Source: Hymenobacter sediminis
Lineage (GTDB): Bacteria > Bacteroidota > Bacteroidia > Cytophagales > Hymenobacteraceae
Direction: 5' to 3'
Length of the DNA: 64,000 nucleotides
Assembly: GCF_003231285.1 (NCBI RefSeq)
Contig: NZ_QKNS01000005.1
Span: 310,001-374,000 of the forward strand
Shown here piece by piece: positions 37,824 through 46,309 of the stretch. The notes under the pieces were generated by a model. It searched no databases, had not been told where the DNA came from, and worked only from the letters and a program-made list of their open reading frames with translations. Each line of letters begins with the position of its first letter. The stretch's first letter is position 1. A program made the translations under genes and the position numbers.

Positions 37824-38064
37824 CCCGAGTTTTTTTGAAATGTTGCCGGTAAGTACGGACAAATCTAATAATTCCATAAAATATGAAAACGGCAGCTAAC
37901 AAACGCCGAGGAGTGTCTGCCAATGTTAGCGCCCCTTCCGTTGCAAACCAAAGGTATATTCCCAGCCCTACATATATCAGAGACATTAATAGGGTGAAAT
38001 AGCGTACCAAGGATTGTTGCTTATGGTTGTCTAATCTTTCTTCAGTGGTGGGTAGGTCGAGCAT
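37810..38064 (-). CDS. Small hypothetical membrane protein
   Basis: 84 residues from ATG 38064 (an in-frame TTG lies two codons earlier). Two membrane segments (about residues 22-42 and 54-72) and a basic end (RTYRQHFKKTRDDVR) suggest an inner membrane hairpin with both ends in the cytoplasm. I do not recognise a family. Its stop overlaps the start of the PstS-like gene by 14 bases, so the two are translationally coupled and probably act together. It lies downstream of the tonB terminator at 38159 and so seems to start a new transcript. Confidence 0.65.
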   Translation of the reverse strand: MLDLPTTEERLDNHKQQSLVRYFTLLMSLIYVGLGIYLWFATEGALTLADTPRRLLAAVFIFYGIIRFVRTYRQHFKKTRDDVR

Positions 38065-38158
38065 GTGCAATTTGATCAGTGTGTAAAAGCTAAACGCCAG
38101 ATCAAGTATGGTTTGTTCGCTTAAAGCAGTCAGTTGCTAATTATTAGAAGCGACAAAA

Positions 38159-38205
38159 GCGCTCAGAAATGACCGGTGCATGAGTAGCCGGCCATTCCTG
38201 AGCGC
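38159..38205 (-). terminator. Intrinsic terminator of the tonB gene at 38246
   Basis: An 18-position stem (38159-38176 with 38188-38205). The two non-canonical pairs are G-U in minus-strand RNA but A-C in plus-strand RNA, so the hairpin is built for the minus strand. In that direction it is followed by CTTTTGTCGCTT. Confidence 0.8.
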
Positions 38206-38245
38206 CCAAAGATCAATTTAAAAATAAATATATAGCCTGTTTATT

Positions 38246-39076
38246 CTATTCGTACTTAAATGTGATGGGTAGCGTGTAGCGCACTGGTACTGCATGCTGG
38301 TTCTGATAGCCTGGTTTCCAAGCAGGCATCTGCCGAATTACCCGCGCTGCTTCTTCATCTGTGCCATAGCCAAGCCCTTTCAGCACCGACACATCTTGAA
38401 TGGTACCATCTGTGTTAACCGTGAAGGAAATAAAAACTTTTCCCTCAATGCTATTGCGTAGTGCTTGTGAAGGATAGCGCAACTGCCGTTGTAAATATTT
38501 CATCAGGGCAGCCTGGCCTCCTATAAACTCGGGCATAACCTCAGCGTGTATAAATGGCTGTGTTACGGCTGGTGCTGCCGGCTTAGCTGAGGTGTCATTG
38601 CTGTTGCCTACAGTAGGGCCTACTACAATGCCGCCATTCCCAGCCTGCGGTATTTCACCTACTACCACGGGGCCATCGGGAACAGGGGCCGTCACATCTA
38701 CAGCCACTTCGGTTTTTACTTGCTCATCAGGCACAACCCGCGTTGGCAATGATTGAGGCGAACGAACTACAACTGTAGCTGTTGCTGGAGGCTGCGTATG
38801 TACAGGCTGCTCTATTTTTACATCCGTGAGTACCGTTAGTGGAGGATCTGTGGTGATATCAATAATACCAGAAACTGTAGTTGCTTCCGGCCAAAAATGC
38901 CGGATGCCCAAGGGTATGGCAATCAACAGAGCTACTAGAGCAGTTGCAAGAATTACTGCGGTAGTAACATGGCGCCCATACAACTGGCGGAGCACATAAG
39001 CTCCGTAGGCTTTGTTTCGTCCTTCAAAGACAATGTCGTCGAGAGAGGGTAGGGAGGTGTGCGTGGATGTGGTCAT
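38246..39076 (-). CDS. Energy transducer TonB (first copy)
   Basis: 276 residues. A short cytoplasmic start (SLDDIVFEGRNKAYGAYVLRQLYG) leads into one membrane helix (about residues 35-58). A proline/valine-rich periplasmic linker and a C-terminal TonB domain follow (GGQAALMKYLQRQLRYPSQA, then EGKVFISFTVNTDGTIQDVSVLKGLGYG). The opening block is nearly the same as in the second tonB (39308), so these are paralogues. TonB passes proton-motive energy from ExbB/ExbD to outer membrane receptors. It lies downstream of a terminator after the other tonB, so it probably has its own promoter in 39077-39240. Confidence 0.93.
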   Translation of the reverse strand: MTTSTHTSLPSLDDIVFEGRNKAYGAYVLRQLYGRHVTTAVILATALVALLIAIPLGIRHFWPEATTVSGIIDITTDPPLTVLTDVKIEQPVHTQPPATATVVVRSPQSLPTRVVPDEQVKTEVAVDVTAPVPDGPVVVGEIPQAGNGGIVVGPTVGNSNDTSAKPAAPAVTQPFIHAEVMPEFIGGQAALMKYLQRQLRYPSQALRNSIEGKVFISFTVNTDGTIQDVSVLKGLGYGTDEEAARVIRQMPAWKPGYQNQHAVPVRYTLPITFKYE

Positions 39077-39247
39077 GGGATGTAGAATATAAAGTGAACA
39101 GAAACAGAATTCGCACTTAAACTTCCCAAGCCATATCCTATACTGCTTGCCCCCTCACCTCCTGGCTTTCAATGATTAAACGCAGATTGGGCAATCATTA
39201 TTATGCTCGCCTACTATATTTTTTATTTTATATACAACCAAAAAATA

Positions 39248-39281
39248 AAACCCGAATCAGACCGGAGTCCGATTCGGGTTT
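39248..39281 (-). terminator. Intrinsic terminator of the exbB-exbD-exbD-tonB operon
   Basis: An 11-bp stem (39248-39258 with 39271-39281), extendable by an inner GAC/GTC. On the minus strand it is followed by TTTTATTTTT. It lies 27 bases past the tonB stop. Confidence 0.9.
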
Positions 39282-39307
39282 CGCATTGCTACCAGGGGTA
39301 GCGAAAC

Positions 39308-40141
39308 TTACTTGATAGCGAAGGTTACCGGTACGGTGTAGTACACCGATACAGCCCGACCATTCTGCTTACCAGGCGTGAAGCGCGGCAGGTTCTTGAT
39401 TACGCGGAGCGACTCTTCATCGCAACCAGCGCCAATACCTTTTTGCACTTCGGCGTTCGTAACCGATCCGTCAGGACCTACTACGAACTTGATGAAAACG
39501 CGACCTTCAACTTGGTTACGCAGTGCCATTGCCGGATACTTGATGTTCTTAGCAATGTACTGGAGCAGGGCCTCTTGTCCGCCAGGGAAAACGGGCATTT
39601 GCTCAACGTAAGTGTAAGGCTTAGTTTCCACTACTTCTTCTACTGCTTTCGTGCCTTCACCAGGTTCCAAACCAGCTAAGTCAGCAGGGTTGTCGGTGTT
39701 GCCCTTTACAGTTTCAGAAGCCACCACTTTATCCTTCAGTTCGTCCTGATCAGGAATTTCTTCCTGCTTCTGAACTTCCTCGTCCTTCTTTACAACGGGC
39801 GGGGTGAACTTAATAGTAGAAAGCTTTGGTGGGGGTGGTGGTGGCGCCTCTGGTGGAGGCGGAGGTGGGGGTGGGGGCTTAGTTGCATCCAGCGGCGGGG
39901 CTTCCATCAGCTCGTTTGCCTTCAGCATCTTATCATCTTTCACTACCTCCTCCTTCTTCATCATGCGTGCCAACAGAGGGAAGGCAATCATGAGAGCAAA
40001 GAGAGCAACAGAGATAAGTACTGCACGGGTAACGTGCTTACCGTACACACGCCGGATTACGTAGGCTCCATAGGCCTTATTGCGCCCTTCGAAGACTATG
40101 TCATCGAGAGATGCATTGGCCAACTGTGCGTTGTCCATCAT
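39308..40141 (-). CDS. Energy transducer TonB (second copy, in the exb operon)
   Basis: 277 residues: an N-terminal SLDDIVFEGRNKAYGAYVIRRVYG block, a membrane helix (about residues 37-58), and a periplasmic linker with two polyproline runs (nine and six prolines) followed by a charged Lys/Glu stretch. The C-terminal TonB domain holds YVEQMPVFPGGQEALLQYIA and EGRVFIKFVVGPDGSVTNAEV. It overlaps the upstream exbD by 4 bases, so it is translationally coupled. It completes an ExbB-ExbD-ExbD-TonB energising unit. Tandem ATGs at 40141 and 40138 are both possible starts. Confidence 0.95.
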   Translation of the reverse strand: MMDNAQLANASLDDIVFEGRNKAYGAYVIRRVYGKHVTRAVLISVALFALMIAFPLLARMMKKEEVVKDDKMLKANELMEAPPLDATKPPPPPPPPPEAPPPPPPKLSTIKFTPPVVKKDEEVQKQEEIPDQDELKDKVVASETVKGNTDNPADLAGLEPGEGTKAVEEVVETKPYTYVEQMPVFPGGQEALLQYIAKNIKYPAMALRNQVEGRVFIKFVVGPDGSVTNAEVQKGIGAGCDEESLRVIKNLPRFTPGKQNGRAVSVYYTVPVTFAIK

Positions 40142-40659
40142 AATCCAGAAGTTTTAATCAGGTCTTGGTCCGATTTTGAGATGTCTACCAGCGCATACTT
40201 TTTCAAGTCGGTGATGTTCATCTCATCCAGAATGTCAACCATGTTTTTGTAGTTGGACTTATCGTCCGGCTTGATCAGCACTACTAAGTTCGGGTTGCTC
40301 TTGTTCTGCAACAGAACCTTCCGGATTCCATTCGCATCGTAGCTAGAAAGCTTCAGCTCTGGTTTAGGAGCATCAGCAGCCAATAGCCCATTGTAATAGT
40401 AGAGCTTGTTATTCTCACCGAGCAGCAGCGTCAAGGCATTGGAAGCTTTGATAGGCGACTGTTCAGTTTCATCCTTCGGCTTTACGGGCATGTTGATTTC
40501 CATCACCGTAGGCTTGCTGAAGGTCGTCGTGAGCATAAAGAAGGTTAGCAGCAGGAAGGCCAAGTCCACCATAGGTGTCATGTCGATTTTGGTCGACATT
40601 TTTTTGGCCCGCTTCTTACCTCCTTTACCGGAGTCAGCTGATTGTTGGATTTCTGCCAT
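40138..40659 (-). CDS. ExbD/TolR family protein (second copy)
   Basis: 173 residues. Basic cytoplasmic N-terminus, then one membrane helix in IDMTPMVDLAFLLLTFFMLTT carrying the essential helix aspartate of ExbD/TolR (Asp of VDLAFLL), then a periplasmic domain. It forms the proton channel with ExbB and drives TonB. The helix matches that of the adjacent exbD almost exactly, while the periplasmic domains differ, so the pair probably contributes two different subunits to one complex. The stop overlaps the tonB start by 4 bases, and it lies 11 bases after the first exbD. Confidence 0.95.
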   Translation of the reverse strand: MAEIQQSADSGKGGKKRAKKMSTKIDMTPMVDLAFLLLTFFMLTTTFSKPTVMEINMPVKPKDETEQSPIKASNALTLLLGENNKLYYYNGLLAADAPKPELKLSSYDANGIRKVLLQNKSNPNLVVLIKPDDKSNYKNMVDILDEMNITDLKKYALVDISKSDQDLIKTSGL

Positions 40660-40670
40660 GTCTGTGCGGA

Positions 40671-41297
40671 TTAGTTACTGGCCGTGGGTTTAGTCTCCAG
40701 GTCAGTAATCAGGTTGAACCGGTTAATGTTCTTCTCCTGCATCAGTTTGATGACTTTCTTCACCGTCGGCACATCTGCGTTACCATCGCCCTTGATAGCC
40801 ACATACGAAGGCTTACCAAACTGCTGACGGCTGAGCGACTGTGCTGCTACTACCCATTCGATCAACTGATTGTTCAGGGAGTCACTTGGGATGCCTTCCT
40901 GCTTAACCAGCTTACGCTGCTCGCCATCCAGATTGAGGAGAGCAGGCAGTTTCTCGATAGGAGTTCCAAAGCTAGCTGCTACGCCACGGAAGTTTTTAGC
41001 CTGTTCTGCGGTGAAGCTCACCCCATACTTGGCACCAACCTGGGTTAACAGCTTGCCTTTGATTTCGTCATCATCCAGACCAAAAAATACGCGCTTGTCT
41101 TTGTCAACCGCAATAGTAATTACGTGCGACTCCGGCAGGCGGATTTCTGATGTAGATGAGGGTGTATCTACCACCACAGCCTCTTCCGGGGCGAATTTGG
41201 TGGTAAGCATGAAGAAAGTCACCAGCAGGAAGGCCAAGTCCACCATCGGGGTCATATCCAGCGACGGTGACATTCTGTGAGGCTTTACTTTAGGCAT
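40671..41297 (-). CDS. ExbD/TolR family protein (first copy)
   Basis: 208 residues. SLDMTPMVDLAFLLVTFFMLTT is the single membrane helix with its channel aspartate. A larger periplasmic domain than usual for ExbD follows, with KVKPHRMSPS before the helix. It sits 70 bases downstream of exbB and 11 bases upstream of the second exbD. Two exbD genes in series are a common Bacteroidota arrangement. Confidence 0.94.
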   Translation of the reverse strand: MPKVKPHRMSPSLDMTPMVDLAFLLVTFFMLTTKFAPEEAVVVDTPSSTSEIRLPESHVITIAVDKDKRVFFGLDDDEIKGKLLTQVGAKYGVSFTAEQAKNFRGVAASFGTPIEKLPALLNLDGEQRKLVKQEGIPSDSLNNQLIEWVVAAQSLSRQQFGKPSYVAIKGDGNADVPTVKKVIKLMQEKNINRFNLITDLETKPTASN

Positions 41298-41367
41298 TGC
41301 TGGTGTTGTTGATTAGCGTAATTCAGAAACGGAATTGCCAGATATTTAGTGCGTAGGAGCACTAAAA

Positions 41368-42246
41368 TTAGGCAACGTGCTCGGTTTCGCCGTGCTGAGC
41401 AGCGAAGGTCTGAATGATGCTGAAGCCAGCTTCGTCGATGCTGTAGGTCAGCTCGTCAATTTTGCTGGTGAAGAAGTTGTAAGCTACGATAGCCAGAGCC
41501 GAGGTGCTGATACCCAGAGCGGTGTTGATCAGAGCTTCCGAGATACCGTTAGCCAGACCTACTGCGTCAGGAGCGCCACCTTGTGCCAGAGCCGAGAAGG
41601 CCTTGATCATACCCAGTACTGTACCGATCAGACCTACCAGGGTAGCGATAGAAGCAAGGGTCGAGATGATAACCAGGTTTTTCTCCAGCATGGGCAGTTC
41701 CAGAGCAGTCGATTCTTCAATCTCCTTCTGGATAGCTAATACTTTCTGGTCTTTCTCCATGTTACGCTCACGTGCCATTTCCTGGTACTTCACCAGGCCA
41801 GCTTTTACTACGTTAGCAACCGAACCTTTCTGCTGATCGCAGGCAGCAATAGCGCCCGTGATATCATTTACGTTCAGTTTCTGACGGATAGTGCGTACAA
41901 AAGACTCAATGCTCTTGCTGCCTTTAGCACGGCTGATGGTCAGGGCGCGCTCGATGGAGAAGATGATTACGCACAGGAACATGGTAATCAGCACGGGTAC
42001 TACCGGGCCACCTTTGTAAACTACACCAAAGTAGTCGCCGGGGAGGGGGTTGTTTTCGTTGTTGCCGCCTTGGAAGTGGCTGCCATTACCTAATACGAAT
42101 TTGTAGACTACTACGCTTACGATAAACGCCAACACGATGGCGAGAATGGCAAACATCGAAGAACCACCGCCCTTGGCTTCGCCTTTCGGCGCAGCAGCAG
42201 CGGCGGGCCGAGCCGCGGGCTTGTTCATGGCATTCTTTTGTTCCAT
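41368..42246 (-). CDS. exbB: MotA/TolQ/ExbB proton channel protein
   Basis: 292 residues. An Ala/Pro/Lys-rich cytoplasmic start (about 30 residues), then four hydrophobic segments. The first is MFAILAIVLAFIVSVVVYKF, and VLITMFLCVIIFSIERALTI is the ExbB N-terminal core helix. ISTLASIATLVGLIGTVLGMIKAF and the final GLANGISEALINTALGI block are the MotA/TolQ/ExbB signature with the conserved Thr/Gly pore residues. It is the first gene of exbB-exbD-exbD-tonB. It is the longer Bacteroidota form with an extra N-terminal helix. Upstream bases 42247-42506 hold no gene and no clear promoter. Confidence 0.95.
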   Translation of the reverse strand: MEQKNAMNKPAARPAAAAAPKGEAKGGGSSMFAILAIVLAFIVSVVVYKFVLGNGSHFQGGNNENNPLPGDYFGVVYKGGPVVPVLITMFLCVIIFSIERALTISRAKGSKSIESFVRTIRQKLNVNDITGAIAACDQQKGSVANVVKAGLVKYQEMARERNMEKDQKVLAIQKEIEESTALELPMLEKNLVIISTLASIATLVGLIGTVLGMIKAFSALAQGGAPDAVGLANGISEALINTALGISTSALAIVAYNFFTSKIDELTYSIDEAGFSIIQTFAAQHGETEHVA

Positions 42247-42506
42247 TGTTCCGGAGAATTAGGGGGTTGTTGGTGAAAGGTTGAACGTATGTGTAAAAAA
42301 AGAAAACAGGTGGCTAGTCTATAGACGGCAAAACCCCGCTCACCCGCACGCTGGGCCGTTGAAAGCCACAATAGCATGGGTCTGCTCGTGCGCGGGGCCT
42401 AGTTCGAAAATAGATCTAGCCTTGGCAAACCTAACTAAAAACATGTGTGCCGCCAAATGAAAAATGGGTTTAAACGCTTTAAAACAATATGCTCATCTTT
42501 TCCGGG

Positions 42507-43346
42507 CTATTCTTTGCCCGAAGTTGAGGGTGAAACGGGGGGTATGGTTTTGGCCCGTTCCCAGTAGATATCCATCTGGGCAAGCGTCAGGTCGCGGAGT
42601 TGGTGCCCATCTTGGGCGGCAGCCGTTTCAAGGTACTGGAAACGCTGAATAAACTTGCGGTTTGTGCGTTCCAGTGCTTCTTCTGGATTAATGCCTGCGT
42701 GCCGAGCAAAGTTGATAAGGGAGAAAAGCAAATCCCCGAACTCCTCGGCGGCTCGCTGCTGGCTGATATCGGAAGGTTCCGGAACGGCAAACTCTGCCTG
42801 AAACTCCCGCAGCTCTTCCTGCACCTTCTCCCAAACCTGCTCCGGTCGTTCCCAGTCAAAGCCAGCACCTCTGGCTTTTTCCTGGATGCGCATGGCTTTC
42901 ACCAAGGCAGGTAACGACGTAGGTACGCCTCCTAGTACCGAGGAGTTCCCTTTTTCCTGCAATTTCAGCTGTTCCCAGTTTCGCTTCACGTCATCCTCAC
43001 TCTCGGCCTTGGTGTCGCCGTAGATGTGAGGATGACGGAAAATGAGCTTTTCACATTGCGCATTCAGCACGTCAGCAATGTCGAAAGCACCTTGTTCACT
43101 GGCAATTTTGGCGTAGAACGTAAGGTGAAGCATTACGTCGCCTAACTCCTTTTTCAAGTCAGGCAAGTTGCCACGGATGATGGCGTCGCTGAGTTCGTAG
43201 GTTTCCTCAATGGTGAGGTGACGCAAACTCTCCAGAGTCTGTTTTTTGTCCCAGGGGCACTCGGCGCGCAGGCGGTCCAGTACATCGAGCAAGCGACCAA
43301 AGGCTTCAAGTTGAGCAGAACGGCGAGCAGAAGTATTGTATTCCAT
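42507..43346 (-). CDS. mazG: Nucleoside triphosphate pyrophosphohydrolase MazG
   Basis: 279 residues of the two-domain MazG layout. The first domain has LRAECPWDKKQTLESLRHLTIEETYE and the metal-binding ExxE...ExxD set in EETYELSDAI and KKELGDVMLHLTFYA. The second domain repeats it as EELREFQAEF and AAEEFGDLLFSLINFA. MazG hydrolyses NTPs to NMP and pyrophosphate and influences (p)ppGpp signalling. It is monocistronic and lies back to back with glmM. The call is firm. Confidence 0.95.
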   Translation of the reverse strand: MEYNTSARRSAQLEAFGRLLDVLDRLRAECPWDKKQTLESLRHLTIEETYELSDAIIRGNLPDLKKELGDVMLHLTFYAKIASEQGAFDIADVLNAQCEKLIFRHPHIYGDTKAESEDDVKRNWEQLKLQEKGNSSVLGGVPTSLPALVKAMRIQEKARGAGFDWERPEQVWEKVQEELREFQAEFAVPEPSDISQQRAAEEFGDLLFSLINFARHAGINPEEALERTNRKFIQRFQYLETAAAQDGHQLRDLTLAQMDIYWERAKTIPPVSPSTSGKE

Positions 43347-43456
43347 TAGACCAAATATACAACCTGAAAGTCAAGGGTAGGGAAAGGCCCTGCTGCCAAC
43401 TAAGGGATGTTGGCTACTTAGAGCATTCGCACCTAGGGAAAGCAGGGGTAGTTACC

Positions 43457-43464
43457 TACTTTTG
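43457..43464 (+). promoter_or_regulatory. Bacteroidota -7 box (TACTTTTG) before glmM
   Basis: TACTTTTG fits TAnnTTTG and lies 46 bases upstream of the GTG start at 43511. No -33 TTG at normal distance. Confidence 0.45.
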
Positions 43465-43510
43465 CCTTTCCTTTTGAGAATCCGAACTACTTCAACATAC
43501 AGACAGCACA

Positions 43511-44899
43511 GTGGCACTGATAAAATCCATTTCGGGCATACGAGGAACCATTGGAGGAGCAGTCGGTGACGGCCTGACTCCTATTGATGTGGTTAAATAC
43601 GCCGCTGCTTTTGGCACCTGGGTGCTGCAAAAAACGCAGAACAATACCATCGTTATCGGCCGGGACGCTCGTCTGTCGGGAGATATGGTGAGCAGGTTGG
43701 TAGCCGCTACCTTGCAGGGCTTAGGCATCAACGTCATTGACCTGGGCCTGAGCACTACCCCAACCGTAGAGATGGCCGTTCCTGCCAAGCAAGCTGGCGG
43801 AGGTATTATCTTGACGGCTTCACATAACCCGAAGCAATGGAACGCGCTGAAGCTGCTTAATGCTACCGGCGAATTTATTTCTGATGAAGATGGCAAGCAG
43901 GTACTGGCCCTCGGCGACTCAGAAGCGTTTGACTTTGCTCCGGTTACCAAACTCGGCAAATACACCACCGACGATACCTTCCTGCAGGAGCACATCAACG
44001 CTATTCTGGCGCTGCCTTTGGTTGATAAGGATGCCATTAAAGCCAAGAACTTCCGGGTGGTTGTAGACGCCGTGAATTCTTCAGGTGGCTTTGCCGTGCC
44101 AATGCTGTTGGAGCAACTGGGGGTAGAAGTTATTGAGAAGCTGTTCTGTGAGCCTACCGGCGACTTTGCGCACAACCCGGAACCGTTGCCCGAAAACCTG
44201 CGTGATATTGCGCGGGTGCTCGAAAAAGGCTCCTTCGATTTAGGAATCGTAGTGGACCCTGATGTGGACCGGCTGGCCCTGGTAAACGAAGATGGTACGA
44301 TGTTCGGGGAAGAGTATACCCTGGTAGCCGTGGCTGATTACGTGCTGCAGGGCATGGGTGGCGGCAACACCGTGAGCAACTTAAGCAGCACCCGCGCCTT
44401 GCGCGACGTTACCGAGAAGCAAGGGGGTAGCTACGCTGCCGCCGCAGTAGGCGAGGTGAACGTAGTAAACAAAATGAAGGAAACCGGCGCCGTAATTGGC
44501 GGTGAGGGCAACGGAGGTATTATCTACCCTGAGCTACATTACGGGCGTGATTCATTGGTAGGCATTGCGCTTTTTTTAAGCCATTTGGCTAAAACAGGTA
44601 TGACCATGACCCGCTTGCGGGCTTCCTATCCTAACTACTTCATCTCGAAAAACAAAATTGAGCTTACGCCTGAAATCAATACCGACGAAGTGTTGGTGCG
44701 GATGCAGGAGCGCTACGCTAAGCACCCAATTAACACCATTGATGGGGTGAAAATTGAGTTTGACAAAGAGTGGGTGCATTTGCGTAAGTCGAACACCGAG
44801 CCTATCATCCGAATTTATGCGGAGTCAGACTCCAACGCAACGGCTGAGCACTTGGCAAACAAAATCATTGGGGACATCAAGGAAATCATAAGCAAATAG
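43511..44899 (+). CDS. glmM: Phosphoglucosamine mutase
   Basis: 462 residues of the alpha-D-phosphohexomutase family. The phosphorylated serine lies in LTASHNPKQWNALKL (Ser104), the metal loop is DPDVDRLALV, the sugar loop GGEGNGGI, and the phosphate loop RKSNTEPIIRIY. GGEGNGG and the HNP-x-QWN wording match the GlmM-type enzymes annotated in Bacteroidota, but phosphomannomutase activity cannot be excluded. The product feeds UDP-GlcNAc synthesis. Translation starts at GTG. The transcript ends at a hairpin at 44920. Confidence 0.93.
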   Translation: MALIKSISGIRGTIGGAVGDGLTPIDVVKYAAAFGTWVLQKTQNNTIVIGRDARLSGDMVSRLVAATLQGLGINVIDLGLSTTPTVEMAVPAKQAGGGIILTASHNPKQWNALKLLNATGEFISDEDGKQVLALGDSEAFDFAPVTKLGKYTTDDTFLQEHINAILALPLVDKDAIKAKNFRVVVDAVNSSGGFAVPMLLEQLGVEVIEKLFCEPTGDFAHNPEPLPENLRDIARVLEKGSFDLGIVVDPDVDRLALVNEDGTMFGEEYTLVAVADYVLQGMGGGNTVSNLSSTRALRDVTEKQGGSYAAAAVGEVNVVNKMKETGAVIGGEGNGGIIYPELHYGRDSLVGIALFLSHLAKTGMTMTRLRASYPNYFISKNKIELTPEINTDEVLVRMQERYAKHPINTIDGVKIEFDKEWVHLRKSNTEPIIRIYAESDSNATAEHLANKIIGDIKEIISK

Positions 44900-44919
44900 G
44901 CTGTTTACCAAGTATATAG

Positions 44920-44971
44920 AAAAGTGCACTCAGGATGATGCCAATGGCGCGCCCCGGGTGCACTTTTTGTT
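44920..44971 (+). terminator. Terminator after glmM
   Basis: AAAAGTGCAC (44920-44929) pairs perfectly with GTGCACTTTT (44958-44967) across a 28-nt loop, then TTGT. The loop is long but the arms and T-run are good. Confidence 0.7.
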
Positions 44972-45032
44972 TGTTGTAGACAGTAGCATTGATGCCAACG
45001 TACAGAATTCCGGCTTGCCCGTTGGAAACCTG

Positions 45033-45040
45033 TATTTTTG
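45033..45040 (+). promoter_or_regulatory. Bacteroidota -7 box (TATTTTTG) before the cysteine desulfurase
   Basis: TATTTTTG fits TAnnTTTG and lies 47 bases upstream of the ATG at 45088. It favours this start over the in-frame ATGs at 44989 and 44992. The nearest TTG upstream is only 15 nt away, so the -33 box is unconvincing. Confidence 0.45.
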
Positions 45041-45087
45041 CAACGCTTTCCTTTCTACGTATTCACGCTTATGCACCTGTCTTGCCC

Positions 45088-46236
45088 ATGAATGTGTATT
45101 TCGATAATGCCGCTACCACGCCCCTGGACCCCGAAGTGCTGGACGCCATGCTACCCTTTATGCGCGACCATTTTGGCAACCCCAGCAGTATCCATGGCCA
45201 CGGCCGGCAGGTACGCGCGGCGGTCGAGAATGCCCGCAAGACAATTGCTCACCTCATCAATGCGGCTCCGGCTGAAATCGTATTTACTTCCTGCGGTACG
45301 GAAGCCGACAATTACGCCGCTTTTGGCAGCGTACGTACGTTAGGGCTGAAGCACGCTATTACCTCGCCGCTGGAGCACCATGCAGTGCTACACACCATGC
45401 AGGCATTGGAAAAGGCCGGCAACATTTCCCTGAGCTACCTCCGTCATGATGTGCAAGGCCGCCTCGATTTAGACCATCTGGAGGAGTTACTGGCTAGTCA
45501 CCCACGCTCATTCGTGAGCTTGATGCATGCCAACAACGAAATCGGCAACCTTAACGACATTGGAGCCATTGGGGATATTTGTGCCCGGCACAATGCGGTG
45601 TTCCATACGGATACTGTTCAAACCATGGGGCACTATCGTCATGATGTACAGCAGCTAAAAGCGCACTTCTTGGTTGGTTCTGCCCACAAGTTTCACGGCC
45701 CGAAGGGGGTAGGGTTTTTGTACCGACGCTCTGGGCTGCTGGTAGATGCCCTAATCCATGGGGGCTCGCAGGAGCGTAACCAGCGCGCCGGCACTGAAAA
45801 TGTATACGGTATTATTGGGCTGGCTAAGGCGTTGGAAATTGCCTGCCGCGACATGGCCGAGCATCAGCGCCATATTCAGGGCCTGAAAAACCGGTTCATT
45901 CAGAAACTACGCTCTGAAATAGAAGGGGTGGAGTTCAATGGTACCTCAGCTGAGGCAGAGCAAAGCTTGTACACGGTGCTGAGCGTAAGCCTGCCGCCAT
46001 CGGCCCTGAATGAAATGCTGCTCTTCAACCTTGATATCAATAAGGTGTCGGTGTCGGGGGGCTCGGCGTGTACCAGCGGGGCCAACGCCGGTTCGCATGT
46101 GCTTAGTGCCCTCAATGCTGACCCGGACCGTGGTACTATCCGCTTCTCCATGAGCAAGTACAACACGGCTGAGGAGGTAGATTACGCCGTGGAACAACTT
46201 GCGAAGATGTACCGCCGCGAGCAATTGAAAGTCTGA
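45088..46236 (+). CDS. Cysteine desulfurase (NifS/IscS-like)
   Basis: 382 residues of fold-type I PLP enzyme. YFDNAATTPLDPEVLDAM is the family N-terminus. The PLP lysine lies in GSAHKFHGPKGVGFLY, and the mobile-loop cysteine in SVSGGSACTSGA. It removes sulfur from cysteine for Fe-S clusters and tRNA thiolation. The ACTSG loop and length place it in group I (NifS/IscS). No iscU or other Fe-S gene is adjacent. Sulfur and selenium metabolism could link it to mnmH at 19.3 kb, but that is only inference. The start at 45088 follows family N-termini. Confidence 0.93.
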   Translation: MNVYFDNAATTPLDPEVLDAMLPFMRDHFGNPSSIHGHGRQVRAAVENARKTIAHLINAAPAEIVFTSCGTEADNYAAFGSVRTLGLKHAITSPLEHHAVLHTMQALEKAGNISLSYLRHDVQGRLDLDHLEELLASHPRSFVSLMHANNEIGNLNDIGAIGDICARHNAVFHTDTVQTMGHYRHDVQQLKAHFLVGSAHKFHGPKGVGFLYRRSGLLVDALIHGGSQERNQRAGTENVYGIIGLAKALEIACRDMAEHQRHIQGLKNRFIQKLRSEIEGVEFNGTSAEAEQSLYTVLSVSLPPSALNEMLLFNLDINKVSVSGGSACTSGANAGSHVLSALNADPDRGTIRFSMSKYNTAEEVDYAVEQLAKMYRREQLKV

Positions 46237-46245
46237 GCGGTAAGG

Positions 46246-46294
46246 CAACAACGAGGGGCCCGGTAGCAATCTGCTACCGGGCCCCTCGTTGTTG
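46246..46294. terminator. 23-bp perfect hairpin between convergent genes
   Basis: The arms at 46246-46268 and 46272-46294 pair perfectly around an ATC loop. There is no T-run. It has the same stem length, 3-nt loop and spacing from a stop codon as the hairpin after feoB (13913), but an unrelated sequence. Confidence 0.7.
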
Positions 46295-46309
46295 TGCAGT
46301 AGGTAACTG

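Noticed and set aside
39804..40064. A glycine-rich 86-codon plus-strand frame
   Set aside because: It is the complement of the polyproline linker of TonB and has no other support.
43492..44175. A 227-codon frame opposite glmM
   Set aside because: Antisense to a gene with full catalytic motifs; Ser/Thr-rich nonsense composition.
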